Origin: Butyrivibrio sp. AE2015
GTDB taxonomy: Bacteria > Bacillota > Clostridia > Lachnospirales > Lachnospiraceae
Length of the DNA stretch: 64,000 nucleotides
Direction of reading: 5' to 3'
NCBI RefSeq assembly: GCF_000420825.1
Contig: NZ_ATVR01000019.1
Location: forward strand, 1 to 64,000
The position numbers and the translations under genes were made by a program. Below are positions 35,784 through 46,100 of the stretch, piece after piece. Within the stretch, counting starts at the first letter, position 1; the number at the start of each line of letters is the position of its first letter. Under the pieces are notes generated by a model. That model saw only the letters and a program-made list of their open reading frames with translations, did not search any database and had not been told where the DNA came from.

Positions 35784-38198
35784 TTACAAATGAAGTGCCC
35801 CAAAGGTAGCTTCGTCAGCAATTCCGTTATTTAGGTACTTCTCACTTTCAAACAGATACCATCTTGAAAGTTCATCACCCGGAGCCGCTTTTAGCAGATC
35901 TGAAAACATATTTCTTGCCAGATAAAAATCTTTTTTCTCATAAGTCTCAAGAGCTTCCTTAAAGAGTCTTGATGTGTGGATCTTGGCATGCCTTTCGCTT
36001 TGTCCGCAGGCATCCATTACTTCATATAGCTTTATATTTTCTGTGTACTTCTCGCACTTGATATAGCCTATGTACCTGACTGACCTGTCCTCATACTCTC
36101 TAAGATAGATGTACTCAGTTATAACAAGTCCTAAGTGGAGCCTGTTAAAGAACTCAACATAACCTGTAAACTCTTTTGATATGTCACCGTCCAGATATGT
36201 AAGTGCAAGCCCGTCATTTCCAACTATTCCAAACTCGAAGGTGTCAAAGAAAACAAAGGCTGAGTTAAAGACATTTCCATGCATGTTAATGTCATGAATG
36301 ATCTCTGCTGCGTAGTCCACCATAGGTTTATCCGACATCATGAACAGCATTTGCAGTCTTGAAAGGTCTGTACTATTTCCTACAATGATACAGTCATTTC
36401 CTTTTTGTCTCTGTTCAAGGGCTGTTGTCACAGATAAAAGCAGATCCTTTTCAAGTCCCTCACCAAGCTGGATCGTCAAAAGCCTTCCGTCAATCTTTGT
36501 CCTCTCACCGTTTTTGACATCCATGATTGATTCTTTGCCCAAAGCAAATTCAATATTCTTTGGGGCATATTTAAAATATGCTTCAAATACCTTAAATCTC
36601 TTATAGTTGATCTCATCTACTCTCTTTCCAATTTCAAAAAGAGAATCCCACATATTTTTAAGATCAATTCCTACAGTCGCAGGTCTGTCAGGAATCGTTC
36701 TTCCAAGTGCACACTCACGAAGGGCATCCTCGAGGTGCTTAAAGTCTCTTGTATTAAGATAGTAAATACCCAAAAGTATCAGACTTCCAACAGCAAACAG
36801 GGCTATAAAGAGAACTATGTAGAAAAAGTTACTTTTATTAAATCTCTCATTCACCCTTGTATCATCGATTATTCCAACGATTGCATAGTCAGAGATGAAA
36901 TCATCATCCGCTACACCTATTGCCAAACCGTCTTCTCCTCCAAGGTACAGCTCGCAGACCGAATACATTGCTGTGCTGTTATGAAGATCATCTATAACAT
37001 CAGAAATTGCATTGCCGAAAAGAAATACCGCACTTTCGTTGTTTCTTCCGCTTCCGCTTGTAACAACCATTCCATCAGCAAGCCTTACGATAAGAACATC
37101 GTAAAATACTGAAGAATTGCCATCTCTTTTAAGGAAATCTGTCAGAGCATTTTGTGTCTGAATATAATCATCACTATCAAAATAGTCCTGCGCACCATAA
37201 TCAATAAACCTTGTAAGTCCGGCTTCATCTGCAAGAGCCTGCATTGAAATGATTCCAAACCTGACGTGCTCCTGTTTTCTGGCTGCCATGTACTGACCGC
37301 TTATGTAATAGATACTGCATCCAACAAGTATTGCCAGAATAAACTCAAGCAGTACAAAGGAGTACATGGTCCTATTCGAAGCTCTCAGCATGTTGTAAAC
37401 AAGTCTTACAATGATGAGCCAGATGATAGTACCCGCTATCCATATGATGAAGTAGGCTCTGTACATTATAAATTCAGCAGGTGCTGACAAAGACATGGAT
37501 GATACTGCAGCTGAAACTCTTTCATCCTGCGCAAAATAGCCTGATGGTTCATCCTTGTCGGTTCTGATAGTAAGGCCGCCGTTTTCATAAATTGCAGATA
37601 CAAAAAATCTCTCAGGATCTGCCTTTCTTATCATCACATTTTCTGTGACATGGATCTCGTGACCTCTTTCTGACGGGCTTGCCATCTTGTCATGTGAAAA
37701 AGATACTACCCTTACCTGTCCGCCATCCTTTGAGATTGCAGTCACATAAATTCCGCTGTTGTCTACTGTAATGGATGAAAGTATATCTTCATCCAAATGA
37801 AATTCACTAGAAATTCGTAAAAGATTCAGCTTTGTATTAAACTCTCCGATGCAGTACTCGTAATGCTTGCCATCCTGGTACTCGTCTTCATTTTCAGTCT
37901 TGGAAAAAGCAGCATAAAGGTTTCCGTCATAAACAGTAAGAGCGAGGATCCTTTCCTGATCGATATCTGCGCTGTTATAAACATTTTTGACTTTGCCCTT
38001 GCTGGTAAGTCTGTACAGCAGCGCAAAATCCTCAAGATTTTCACTAAAATAGATTCCCTCGTTTGTAACAAGAGATCTGGTATAGGATGTGTATTCTGTA
38101 TCATGGACGTTTTTGGACATGACAAACGCAAAGATAACCGCTGATACAGCTATACTCACTATATAAATTATTGGTAACAACCTCTTTCTTATATTCAT
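35784..38198 (-). CDS. Receptor with degenerate class III cyclase domain and TPR
   Basis: An 804-aa polytopic protein: a first membrane segment near the N-terminus, an extracytoplasmic sensor, two more membrane segments (AYFIIWIAGTIIWLIIVRLV and LLEFILAILVGCSIYYI), a second extracytoplasmic PAS/Cache-like domain, a fourth segment (FYIVLFIALFAVGSLILLGI) and a HAMP-like linker. The cytosolic part reads YAPKNIEFALGKESIMDV, the lead-in typical of class III adenylate/guanylate cyclases, but the metal Asp motif (usually LFSDIR) is TIQLGEG and GDAIMA is GNDGLALT. A TPR-like tail (ALETYEKKDFYLARNMF, then PGDELSRWYLFE) is typical of such cyclases. Probably a pseudocyclase signal transducer. The ATG at 38198 (GAGG upstream) replaces an earlier GTG. 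Confidence 0.72.
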   Translation of the reverse strand: MNIRKRLLPIIYIVSIAVSAVIFAFVMSKNVHDTEYTSYTRSLVTNEGIYFSENLEDFALLYRLTSKGKVKNVYNSADIDQERILALTVYDGNLYAAFSKTENEDEYQDGKHYEYCIGEFNTKLNLLRISSEFHLDEDILSSITVDNSGIYVTAISKDGGQVRVVSFSHDKMASPSERGHEIHVTENVMIRKADPERFFVSAIYENGGLTIRTDKDEPSGYFAQDERVSAAVSSMSLSAPAEFIMYRAYFIIWIAGTIIWLIIVRLVYNMLRASNRTMYSFVLLEFILAILVGCSIYYISGQYMAARKQEHVRFGIISMQALADEAGLTRFIDYGAQDYFDSDDYIQTQNALTDFLKRDGNSSVFYDVLIVRLADGMVVTSGSGRNNESAVFLFGNAISDVIDDLHNSTAMYSVCELYLGGEDGLAIGVADDDFISDYAIVGIIDDTRVNERFNKSNFFYIVLFIALFAVGSLILLGIYYLNTRDFKHLEDALRECALGRTIPDRPATVGIDLKNMWDSLFEIGKRVDEINYKRFKVFEAYFKYAPKNIEFALGKESIMDVKNGERTKIDGRLLTIQLGEGLEKDLLLSVTTALEQRQKGNDCIIVGNSTDLSRLQMLFMMSDKPMVDYAAEIIHDINMHGNVFNSAFVFFDTFEFGIVGNDGLALTYLDGDISKEFTGYVEFFNRLHLGLVITEYIYLREYEDRSVRYIGYIKCEKYTENIKLYEVMDACGQSERHAKIHTSRLFKEALETYEKKDFYLARNMFSDLLKAAPGDELSRWYLFESEKYLNNGIADEATFGALHL

Positions 38199-38216
38199 GC
38201 TATTCCTCACCACGAA

Positions 38217-39062
38217 TTACTGTACAAGCGATTCTGTTCCAATATTCTTGAAATTATTGAATATGACCCTAAGCCACGAGCCATTTCCAAGCACAAATCT
38301 TGATAAGATAAGACTCAGTGCAACAATACCAAGTATCACACATATCCAAAAGAGAACACCGAATATATAATTCGAATACAGTGAAAGCCATAGTTTTATT
38401 CTGCCAAACAGTGTTATTCTCTTATCTCCAACTGCCGCTATAGTAATATCCCTATAAAGCTCCGAGAACTTTGAATAGCTTCTGTTGGCGCTCTTTTTCT
38501 GAAGAAGAATAAAGCTGTTGGCCTTCTGTGAAGCCTTTGCCTCAAGAAGTACAAGGATTATTCTCGCGCACTCTACTACGCAATCCTTCTCAGTGATATT
38601 AAGGTCAAAATCCTTAAGGTCTATGGCATAGCTCATAAATATATTGTTGTCCGAAGACAGATTAAGCTGGTTCTGGGTCAAAAGAAGATACAACAACTGA
38701 TAAGGAAGTGCCAGCTGCATACAGGCTATGATCGTGTTGATACATATGTCTTCACATACCTTTAAGCTGTACAGATCTCCTGCGTAGAAATCAAATAGAT
38801 TTCTTTCCCTCCTGTATGGGAAAACAAGTACATGGATTCCTTCACAGGCAAAGCTGTCAACAAGGGCGGAGTTCTCAACAAGGTCAAGGCGCCTGAAAGC
38901 TTCCAGAACATTCTTTATACATTCATGGTCCTTGACCACAATAACTGTATAAAGACTTCCACCGGAAGACTTTAAGTCTTTACATATGTAGCAGTCATTA
39001 GTTTCTCCTATAAGCTTTGTACTAATGACTTCCAATTTCATTTTTGAAGACTCAAAAATCAT
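38217..39062 (-). CDS. Membrane-anchored pseudokinase-like protein
   Basis: A 281-aa protein. The N-terminal ~200 residues resemble a protein-kinase fold without catalytic residues: a strand pair with SLYTVIVVKDHE where VAIK would be, LNLSSDNNIFMSYAIDLKDFDLN where the HRDxxxxN and DFG motifs would be. One membrane segment lies near the C-terminus (FGVLFWICVILGIVALSLIL), followed by a short tail. The layout recalls EssB/YukC pseudokinases of type VII secretion, without claimed homology. The ATG at 39062 has AAGGAG 5 bases upstream; an earlier GTG overlaps that site. Confidence 0.55.
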   Translation of the reverse strand: MIFESSKMKLEVISTKLIGETNDCYICKDLKSSGGSLYTVIVVKDHECIKNVLEAFRRLDLVENSALVDSFACEGIHVLVFPYRRERNLFDFYAGDLYSLKVCEDICINTIIACMQLALPYQLLYLLLTQNQLNLSSDNNIFMSYAIDLKDFDLNITEKDCVVECARIILVLLEAKASQKANSFILLQKKSANRSYSKFSELYRDITIAAVGDKRITLFGRIKLWLSLYSNYIFGVLFWICVILGIVALSLILSRFVLGNGSWLRVIFNNFKNIGTESLVQ

Positions 39063-39078
39063 TGGCACTCCTTAAGAA

Positions 39079-40956
39079 CTATTTCATCTTTAGTTCCGGT
39101 ACATCCAGCGTAAATCCTTCAGCTACCTTATTTTCCGACGCAGGGGCACTTACCGGCTCAGCATCGGGATTTTCCTGCTCCTTTTTAACAATTGCATAAG
39201 CGTATGTGCAGATAACAGGCATATCAGTGCAATAGATTCTTATCTCGTATACGCCCTCTTTGGCAGGTGAAGTATAAATACCATCCGCAGTGATCTCGCC
39301 GCTTCCAGGGGACGTAAGTTCATAGGTTATACTGCAATTTTTCATGTTATTAAACCTTACTCCGAAGAAGTGGTTGGTCTTAGGTCCCATAACAATTGTC
39401 GGAGTCTCAGCGGTAATTGACTTGTCATAGTAGTAATCAACCACATCACTCTCATCGCCTGATGCAAACTTAATGGCGATCCATCTGTAGGTGAGAACCA
39501 GGTATTCAACATCTCTTAAAAGTCTTGCTGCAACTACAAAGCTTCCCTTGTCATTTAGAACCCTTACGGCAGTTTCAGCATCAACCGACTGGCCTGATTC
39601 TTTGGAAAAGAGCTCCGGATTACCGTAGATCGTATTTCTGGCATTGGCTCCAAGAGTCTTGTCCTGTGAAATATACTCATAACCTATAGAAACATAGATA
39701 TTTCCCTTTCCAAGCCCGTGAGCAATCTCTCCTGAATACCTTATATCGCCTGCCTTTGCATTCTTGCCAAGAGGAATCTCAAGTATTCCTGTTGCAAGAT
39801 ATCTGCCAAGGTCAGCATTTTGAGCCGAACTATCTTTTGTATCAGCTACAAAGCTTTCTTTTATTTTCTTTTCTCTAATGTCAACGTCTTTCACAAAGTA
39901 CTCAAGATACCTGTTTTTTAATAGTTCCTGTGATGGCGCTGATATATAGTTCTTGATACCTATCTCGGATATCTTATCAATAATGTAGGTGCCTTCAGAT
40001 CTGACAAGGCTTATATCTGCAAGCTTGATGTTTTCGCCTGCTTCAACACTCCTCATTTCCAGGTTCATAATGGCCGTAGCTCTGTTTACAAGCTCCATCG
40101 GAGAAGCGTCTGTGAGTTTTAACTTTATGGAAAAGCTGCTGGCACAAGGCACTGCCCTGTCATCTTCAAAAGCTGAGCATGACCCGCTCTTTAAGATAAT
40201 CTCTGAATCGATGGCACTTGTCTTATCAAGTCTTACCCAGTACTCTTTTACGAAGGTCTCTCCGGCTGAAAGCCTGAGATCATCAATATCTATATCCAGA
40301 GTTTTCTCATCATCAGGAGTTGTAAAAGCAGGAAGCTCCAGCACTCCCTTGCATGAGATCTTGCAAGGATTATTTGTGAGCTTTTTGATCTCAACAGTTA
40401 TCTTGAAATTGCGTCCCTTACAGGCTGTGTTCGGAATGATGATATTTCCAATATAGTTCTCACTTGAAAAGAGATTTTCTGTAGCCAGAAACTCTGTTTC
40501 AAGATCGTAATTTTCCTCATAGTCCTCACTGTCGATAAGTGACAGCTCGTATCCCTCTTTTATGCGGTTGTTCTCATATTCCTGTTCACCGTTTTTATGG
40601 CTCACGGAATACACAGGATGAACCTCTGTCTCCTTGTATTTAATGATCAGACTGGCAGATGAAGTTCTAAGATTTTCATACCCTTCTATGGATGAAAGCT
40701 TTAAAACAACAGAGCTGTCAACTACAATTTCTCTGCCAATCCCGTCGATTGCCACTCCGCTCTCAACCAGGATAGACAGATCATCAAGACTAAACACTCC
40801 AAGTCCGCAAACAATACCGGATCCATACATAAGGCTGTTCATGAATCTGGACTTGTTGACGCTGTAATTCTGTTCTGCCAAAAAATCAGCGCTGGCAAGC
40901 TCTTTTCCCTTGTAGTAACGGTTTTTTTCAAATGGATACAGACGATTATTACCCAT
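39079..40956 (-). CDS. CIS-associated protein with RYYxGK...EQxY N-terminal signature
   Basis: A 625-aa protein. The N-terminus reads FEKNRYYKGKELASADFLAE, then QNYSVNKSRFMNSLMYGSG and IVCGLGV; I recall this signature in CIS-locus proteins of unrelated bacteria (general form RYYxGxxLxxxDFxxEQxYxxxKxRxxNRxLHGxGVVCGL). Middle domains are beta-rich. The C-terminus has an Ig/BIG-like domain (SITYELTSPGSGEITADGIY) and an acidic Pro/Ala-rich tail. No signal peptide, so it is likely cytosolic and particle-associated, perhaps a fibre or baseplate-accessory protein. Good AAAGGA ribosome binding site. Confidence 0.6.
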   Translation of the reverse strand: MGNNRLYPFEKNRYYKGKELASADFLAEQNYSVNKSRFMNSLMYGSGIVCGLGVFSLDDLSILVESGVAIDGIGREIVVDSSVVLKLSSIEGYENLRTSSASLIIKYKETEVHPVYSVSHKNGEQEYENNRIKEGYELSLIDSEDYEENYDLETEFLATENLFSSENYIGNIIIPNTACKGRNFKITVEIKKLTNNPCKISCKGVLELPAFTTPDDEKTLDIDIDDLRLSAGETFVKEYWVRLDKTSAIDSEIILKSGSCSAFEDDRAVPCASSFSIKLKLTDASPMELVNRATAIMNLEMRSVEAGENIKLADISLVRSEGTYIIDKISEIGIKNYISAPSQELLKNRYLEYFVKDVDIREKKIKESFVADTKDSSAQNADLGRYLATGILEIPLGKNAKAGDIRYSGEIAHGLGKGNIYVSIGYEYISQDKTLGANARNTIYGNPELFSKESGQSVDAETAVRVLNDKGSFVVAARLLRDVEYLVLTYRWIAIKFASGDESDVVDYYYDKSITAETPTIVMGPKTNHFFGVRFNNMKNCSITYELTSPGSGEITADGIYTSPAKEGVYEIRIYCTDMPVICTYAYAIVKKEQENPDAEPVSAPASENKVAEGFTLDVPELKMK

Positions 40957-40983
40957 TATTTAGTCCTTTCTATTTTTTCCTAT

Positions 40984-43026
40984 TTACAAAGTCCCATATA
41001 ATAGTTCTCTAAGAATACTGGTATGACCGGTTTTCTTGTATTCCTCATCAATAGCGCTGCACAGGTCCTCATGCTTTATGATTCCATCTCCTGCGGCCGC
41101 TTTGTAAGCTGCAGATAAGGCAGCAGATTTTATACTGCTTCCCGGCATATCTGCGTATCTTGCATATACTTCAAACTTAACGTCTTTAGACAACTTAACT
41201 TCTTTTGGAAATACCTTCTTCCACATAAGGAGTCTGTCTTTTTCCTGAGGAGCTTCGATACTTATGATATAGGTTATCCTTCGCTTGAATGCATTATCAA
41301 AGTTCTGCATTACATTGGTTGCAAGGATCGAAATTCCTTCATATTCCTCCATCTTCTGCAAAAGAAAAGCCGTCTCTGAGTTAGAGTATTTATCATTAGA
41401 GGATGAAACTTCTGTCCTCTTGGCAAACAGGGCATCTGCCTCATCAAAGAAAAGAACCACATTTGAATCTTTTGCGGCTTCAAACACTGCCCCAAGATTC
41501 TTTTCGCTCTCTCCCACATATTTACTGCTTATCTGCGAGAGGTCTATTCTGTATATATCAAGCCCAAGTTCATTGGCAAGAACATTGGCAGCCATGGTCT
41601 TTCCGGTGCCAGGTGGCCCATAGAGTGCAAGTACGAGACCCCTTCCATAGGGAAGCTTTTTGGAAAAACCATACTTATCAAGAACCGTGTTTCTATATAT
41701 ACCCCTGTCTATCACCTCTTTTAGCTTGTTTAAGGATTCATCCGGAAGGGCTATATCTTCAAAGGTATATGCACTTTCAAGTCTGGTCGCAAGGCCGTTA
41801 AAAGATACATTGCAGGCGCTTCTGATATTCTTTTCAAGGACCTGTCTCTCAACAATAAATCCGTCCTCAAAAGATTCCTCGGCATCATTTTTGCTTATCA
41901 CATCTTTAACGCAATTAACTAAAACTTCTTTTATCTGACCGGAATTTAACCTGTACTTCGAGGTAATCTTGTCAAAATCCACGTCATCAGCAAAATAAAT
42001 ATCTTCGCTTTGAGCAAAATATTTATACATGGCAATCTGCTCTGTCTCGTCAAGTCCGGGAAGGCTGATCACATAGGACTCAAGATCAGAAATACTTCTC
42101 TGAATTTTCTTTTCACATCCTGCCATAAGGATATCTGCTTTATTTTGCATGTAAGAGATCATCTGGGTAAGAGCCCTTAAAACTCCCTGATCATCTGGAT
42201 TTTCGCTATTACAGTCTATATATATCTGATATTTTTCAAGAAATGCTTTCTGAAGAATTCTCTTTAGTATCTTTTGCCTTATCTGTTCCTTTTGTGCCAG
42301 ATATTTTTTAAGGTTTAGTGTCAAAAGGCCTTTTTTCATCTGGAAGGCAAGAAGCCTTACTGCGAATCTCTTTCCAATGCCTTTTGTACCTTCAAAGAAA
42401 ATGATTCCTTTTTCCCTGCGAAAACCAAGCATCTGCACAACAGACCAGGCTTTAAAGAGCTCTTCTTTATGGGAAAGCATTTCAAGATCAATGCTCAAAA
42501 GATCCTCATAGGATTCTTCTATGCAACAAAGTTCTGCCTCACCAAGAGGTATCATTTTTTCACATATAAAGCTCTCTATCCCACTTTCGAGTTTCATTGG
42601 TGCCGACAGTGAGAGTCCTTCCGATTCCTTAATCGGCTCCATAAACACTTCATTAATAAGGCTGTTTTCCGATAGGAGTTCGCATACAAAAGAGTTCTCT
42701 GGGAAGATAAATCCGGCATAAAGGCAAATGTCTCTATATGATAAGGATTTTTTGGACAAGGCATTGTCTACCGACTCATAGAGGTCTTTACAGACATAGA
42801 AAATAAGCGCAAAAAAACTTATCTTTGACAGTCCCAGGTCTTTACTGTTTTCGTAGAGACTGTCAAAACAAGTTCGAAGCGAATCCCTATTTTTTCGATT
42901 GTCTACCCCTCCATTGGCAAAAGATATCAGGTCAAGCACAAATCCTCGCCAGTCGTCTGTTTTTTGTTCCAAGAATATGCCCTCGATACCGTTTTTTAAT
43001 GCAAAATCACATATATATTTTATCAT
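40984..43026 (-). CDS. Second CIS tandem AAA+ ATPase
   Basis: A 680-aa AAA+ protein with two ATPase-like units. The first (P-loop near residue 210, EGTKGIGKRFA) has Arg after the Lys and no clear Walker B. The second is intact: GPPGTGKTMAA near 468, VVLFFDEADALFAKR, sensor-1 SILATNV and arginine-finger region FKRRITYI. It is a paralogue of the 803-aa protein at 7298 but lacks the acidic linker. It is the first gene after the hairpin at 43060-43090, thus first of the downstream transcription block, and its weak ribosome binding site (no clear AGGAGG) suggests low expression. Confidence 0.85.
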   Translation of the reverse strand: MIKYICDFALKNGIEGIFLEQKTDDWRGFVLDLISFANGGVDNRKNRDSLRTCFDSLYENSKDLGLSKISFFALIFYVCKDLYESVDNALSKKSLSYRDICLYAGFIFPENSFVCELLSENSLINEVFMEPIKESEGLSLSAPMKLESGIESFICEKMIPLGEAELCCIEESYEDLLSIDLEMLSHKEELFKAWSVVQMLGFRREKGIIFFEGTKGIGKRFAVRLLAFQMKKGLLTLNLKKYLAQKEQIRQKILKRILQKAFLEKYQIYIDCNSENPDDQGVLRALTQMISYMQNKADILMAGCEKKIQRSISDLESYVISLPGLDETEQIAMYKYFAQSEDIYFADDVDFDKITSKYRLNSGQIKEVLVNCVKDVISKNDAEESFEDGFIVERQVLEKNIRSACNVSFNGLATRLESAYTFEDIALPDESLNKLKEVIDRGIYRNTVLDKYGFSKKLPYGRGLVLALYGPPGTGKTMAANVLANELGLDIYRIDLSQISSKYVGESEKNLGAVFEAAKDSNVVLFFDEADALFAKRTEVSSSNDKYSNSETAFLLQKMEEYEGISILATNVMQNFDNAFKRRITYIISIEAPQEKDRLLMWKKVFPKEVKLSKDVKFEVYARYADMPGSSIKSAALSAAYKAAAGDGIIKHEDLCSAIDEEYKKTGHTSILRELLYGTL

Positions 43027-43059
43027 AATTAAGCGTTTTTATGTTTGTCATAGCATAAA

Positions 43060-43090
43060 CAAGGCGCGCATCATTTTAATGCGCGCCTTG
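43060..43090 (-). terminator. Strong hairpin separating cargo/surface block from CIS block
   Basis: CAAGGCGCGCAT (43060-43071) pairs perfectly with ATGCGCGCCTTG (43079-43090), a 12-bp stem with a 7-base loop. On the minus strand it follows the 1518-aa gene stop by about 20 bases and is followed by TTGTTTATG, a weak T-run. It is the only sizable hairpin between 64 kb and 26 kb, so it probably divides two transcription units or lowers read-through. Confidence 0.7.
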
Positions 43091-43112
43091 CCTGAAAATC
43101 GCTTGTACTCTG

Positions 43113-46100
43113 CTATTCATCCAGCATTTGATCCCAAGGGTCCTTTTTTTGTTTATTAAAATTTAATCTTTTAGCAGTATTTAGAAAAAGGTCTGTGAAC
43201 CTGAAATTCTCATCCTGCATTGCCGGAATAAAGAGAATTGATGCACCAAGTGCTATGCTTATAAGAGTAATCGCAATAAGCCAGTTTCTTATTCCCTCAA
43301 ACTTCTTGCCTGCAGAAAGAAGTCCTGTGCTCCTGGTTGTGGGAACATTGGTGTAGTCTTCTATAGTGCCTGCTATTCCAAGTTCCTGTGGATCACCTAT
43401 TGCTCCTGCTACAGTTGGTTTTACTATTACTGTATAGTCAGAGGCATGTCCCAGCTCATAGGATACATCTCCGTTATTATCAACCTTGCAGCTATCTACA
43501 AGATTAAGTTCTCCCTTAGAAGGATCATAATAATACAGATTTCCGTAAAGACCTGCATTTACCTTATTTACATTCATTGTAAGTCTTGCGGTAAACCCAA
43601 ACTCACCATCATGGGCTACATTAAATTCATAGTGCGGATAGCTGTCTGCCATCTGGCTGATAAGGCTGGATGGGATATTTCTGGAATTGGCTGTAACTCT
43701 AAGGTCAACTCCATCACTTTCTATTTCTGTAACACTTGTTCCATTAATGGTCCATCTATAGTCGTCCGACATCCTAAGGATAACATCCACATCCTTATTC
43801 TGAAGATTTGAGATAAATGTAGCAGGGACATTGCTTGTTCCCCTCATATCTATAGAAATTGTTGCACCTTCATCAGCTCTTTTAACTTCAGATGAAATTG
43901 AAGGCCAGGTGCTGGTAAGCTCCTCTCCGATATGGACATTGCCTGTGGCATCATATATATAAGGATCACGTTTTATCTCAATCTGACTAAGGTCGAGCTT
44001 TCCGCTATCTGACGATCCTGAAGATTTTTCCTTACTGCTGTTCTTATTTCCAGAAGTCTTAGAGCCCTGCGAGCTTCCGCCTGCGCCTGAACCTGATGCG
44101 CCACCTCCTGCTATACCATTTGGAGTTGCTGCAAGAGATGTAGCAGCACTGTTTGGTTTTGATGAGGCAGTACTGGCACCGCTGCCATTCTTACCCTTTT
44201 TATATACTTCTCCAAGATTTTCAACCTTGTCCTCAGCCACAGCATAGTAAATATAATTCTTGGTGCTGGAAGCAGGGATATCAAACTCTCCCTTTTCAGA
44301 TGAATACCCTTCTCTTACAGCGCTTGCCTTGGGCTTATCTGTGGGAGCTGCTGTTGTTTCATACTGGATCAGATAGTACTTGGAAACACCGCTTAGTTTA
44401 TCCTCTGCAACAACCTTGATATGAGCAATATCACCATCCTGTACCACCGCCATAGTCTTAATGGTCGGTCCCTGGGTATCATGAATAATACCTTTTGTAG
44501 AAATATAGCTGATATTTCCTGCAACATCCTGCATTCTGACACATACAAAGCTTGCATCGTTGTCAGATAGCTTAGGTTTACTGCTGTCGTTATATTTAAT
44601 CCACTTATTTTTACCTTGGCTTTCTATATCAGAAGAATCTGACAAAAGCTTTGGAGAAGTAAAGTATTCAACTATTGAAATGCCTGACAAAACATCCTCA
44701 GATGAAATACTGATTTCTTTTCTTTCTCTTGTATAGAAAGCAATTTCTGTGGAAGTATTGATTTCTGTTGATGTATGGTCACCGACAACAACTTTTCCTT
44801 TAGGAGCAGTCCTGTCTATGTTGACGGTGGCTGTTATAGGCGATGAAAGAACCTCACCTGTCAAAGTATTCTTTAGATATAGCCCCGCACCTATTACCAT
44901 ACCTTCGCCTGTTATGGTGTATTTAGGCTGGAAGGCACCATCAAATGCGGTAGATAAGTTATACCCTGGAACTGTTACTACTACGTCACCGGTGTACCAG
45001 TCTTTCTTGGTAGTGCTGCTGTTATACATAACAGTGATATCGCCGCTGCTTCCAACAATTGAGAATTTCGTTTTGATAACTCCTGTATAGTTGCCCTTAC
45101 CTGTCACTACTACAGTAGGCGCCTTGGCAGCAGTCTTTTTAGCAACTGCAGTGTTGTTTTCATAGGAAATGATATAGTCGATTCCTGATGAAAGCTCAGT
45201 TGTCCCATCAGTCACCTTGGCAATAGGCTCAACCGGGGACCCTGTGTAGGCATATTCCTCTAAAGGCTTTGTAGATTCAGATGACTCTACAAGTACTACC
45301 GTCATACCTGATATGTCCTTGGGCCTGATCCGGCAGTTAAGTGTCTTTACATAGTCGCAATACCCTTCCTTACCGCAGAATCTTACCTTAACTTCATATA
45401 TATCCGCATTAATGGCTTCAGGAATTGTATCAGTTTCTGCTTCTTTTTCAACTGAGTACTTTACAGCTGTGATATTTCCCGAAGGGTAAGTTCCATTTAA
45501 TGTAACAAGAGGTATTGATGCTCCTGTATACTCAGCGTCACAGGCTGTTACAAGGATCTCGCTTGCTGCTATCTCATCACCTATCGAAAAAGTCTGCGAT
45601 AGAGAACCTGTATAATTGCCCTTACCAGTAACTACTACCTTGGGCGCATCAGTATCGGTAGAGAGCTTTTTCTCCTTGTTATTAGAAAAAGCTACAGTAT
45701 AATCTGTTCCCTCTTTTAAAACATATTCTGTGCCGTCAATGTAGTCTGTAACAGTTACTTTAGGCTTTACTTCGTTTCCGTTATTATACTTAAAGAACTG
45801 ATTGCTTCCATCAGAGGGTGTAAGCTCCATTGTAGTCGTAGAGATACTCTTTGCCACAATATTGGCTGTAACTACATTGGCAGAGGTCTTACCTGCGCTG
45901 TCCTTGCAATTGATAGTAATATCATATTGCCCGGCTGCTATGCCCTTTGGAATACTCTGGGAAGTTGTAGATGTTGTCTTACCTGAAGTGTCAGTATATT
46001 TTATAGCAAAATCTGAAATAGTGATCTTACTAGCGTCATAATCTCCTATTGTTACAAGAGTGTGCTCAAGGCCGTCATAAATGGAGTCATTTCCTGTAAC

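Noticed and set aside
6424..43026. An integrated contractile-tailed prophage instead of a CIS
   Set aside because: No capsid, portal, terminase, integrase, lysis or replication genes; the locus has CIS-type AAA+ ATPases, a DUF4255 terminator and a PAAR-like DUF4280 tip.
6424..43026. Type VI secretion system
   Set aside because: No TssJLM membrane complex, TssK or ClpV-type ATPase, and a single full-length sheath gene rather than TssB/TssC.
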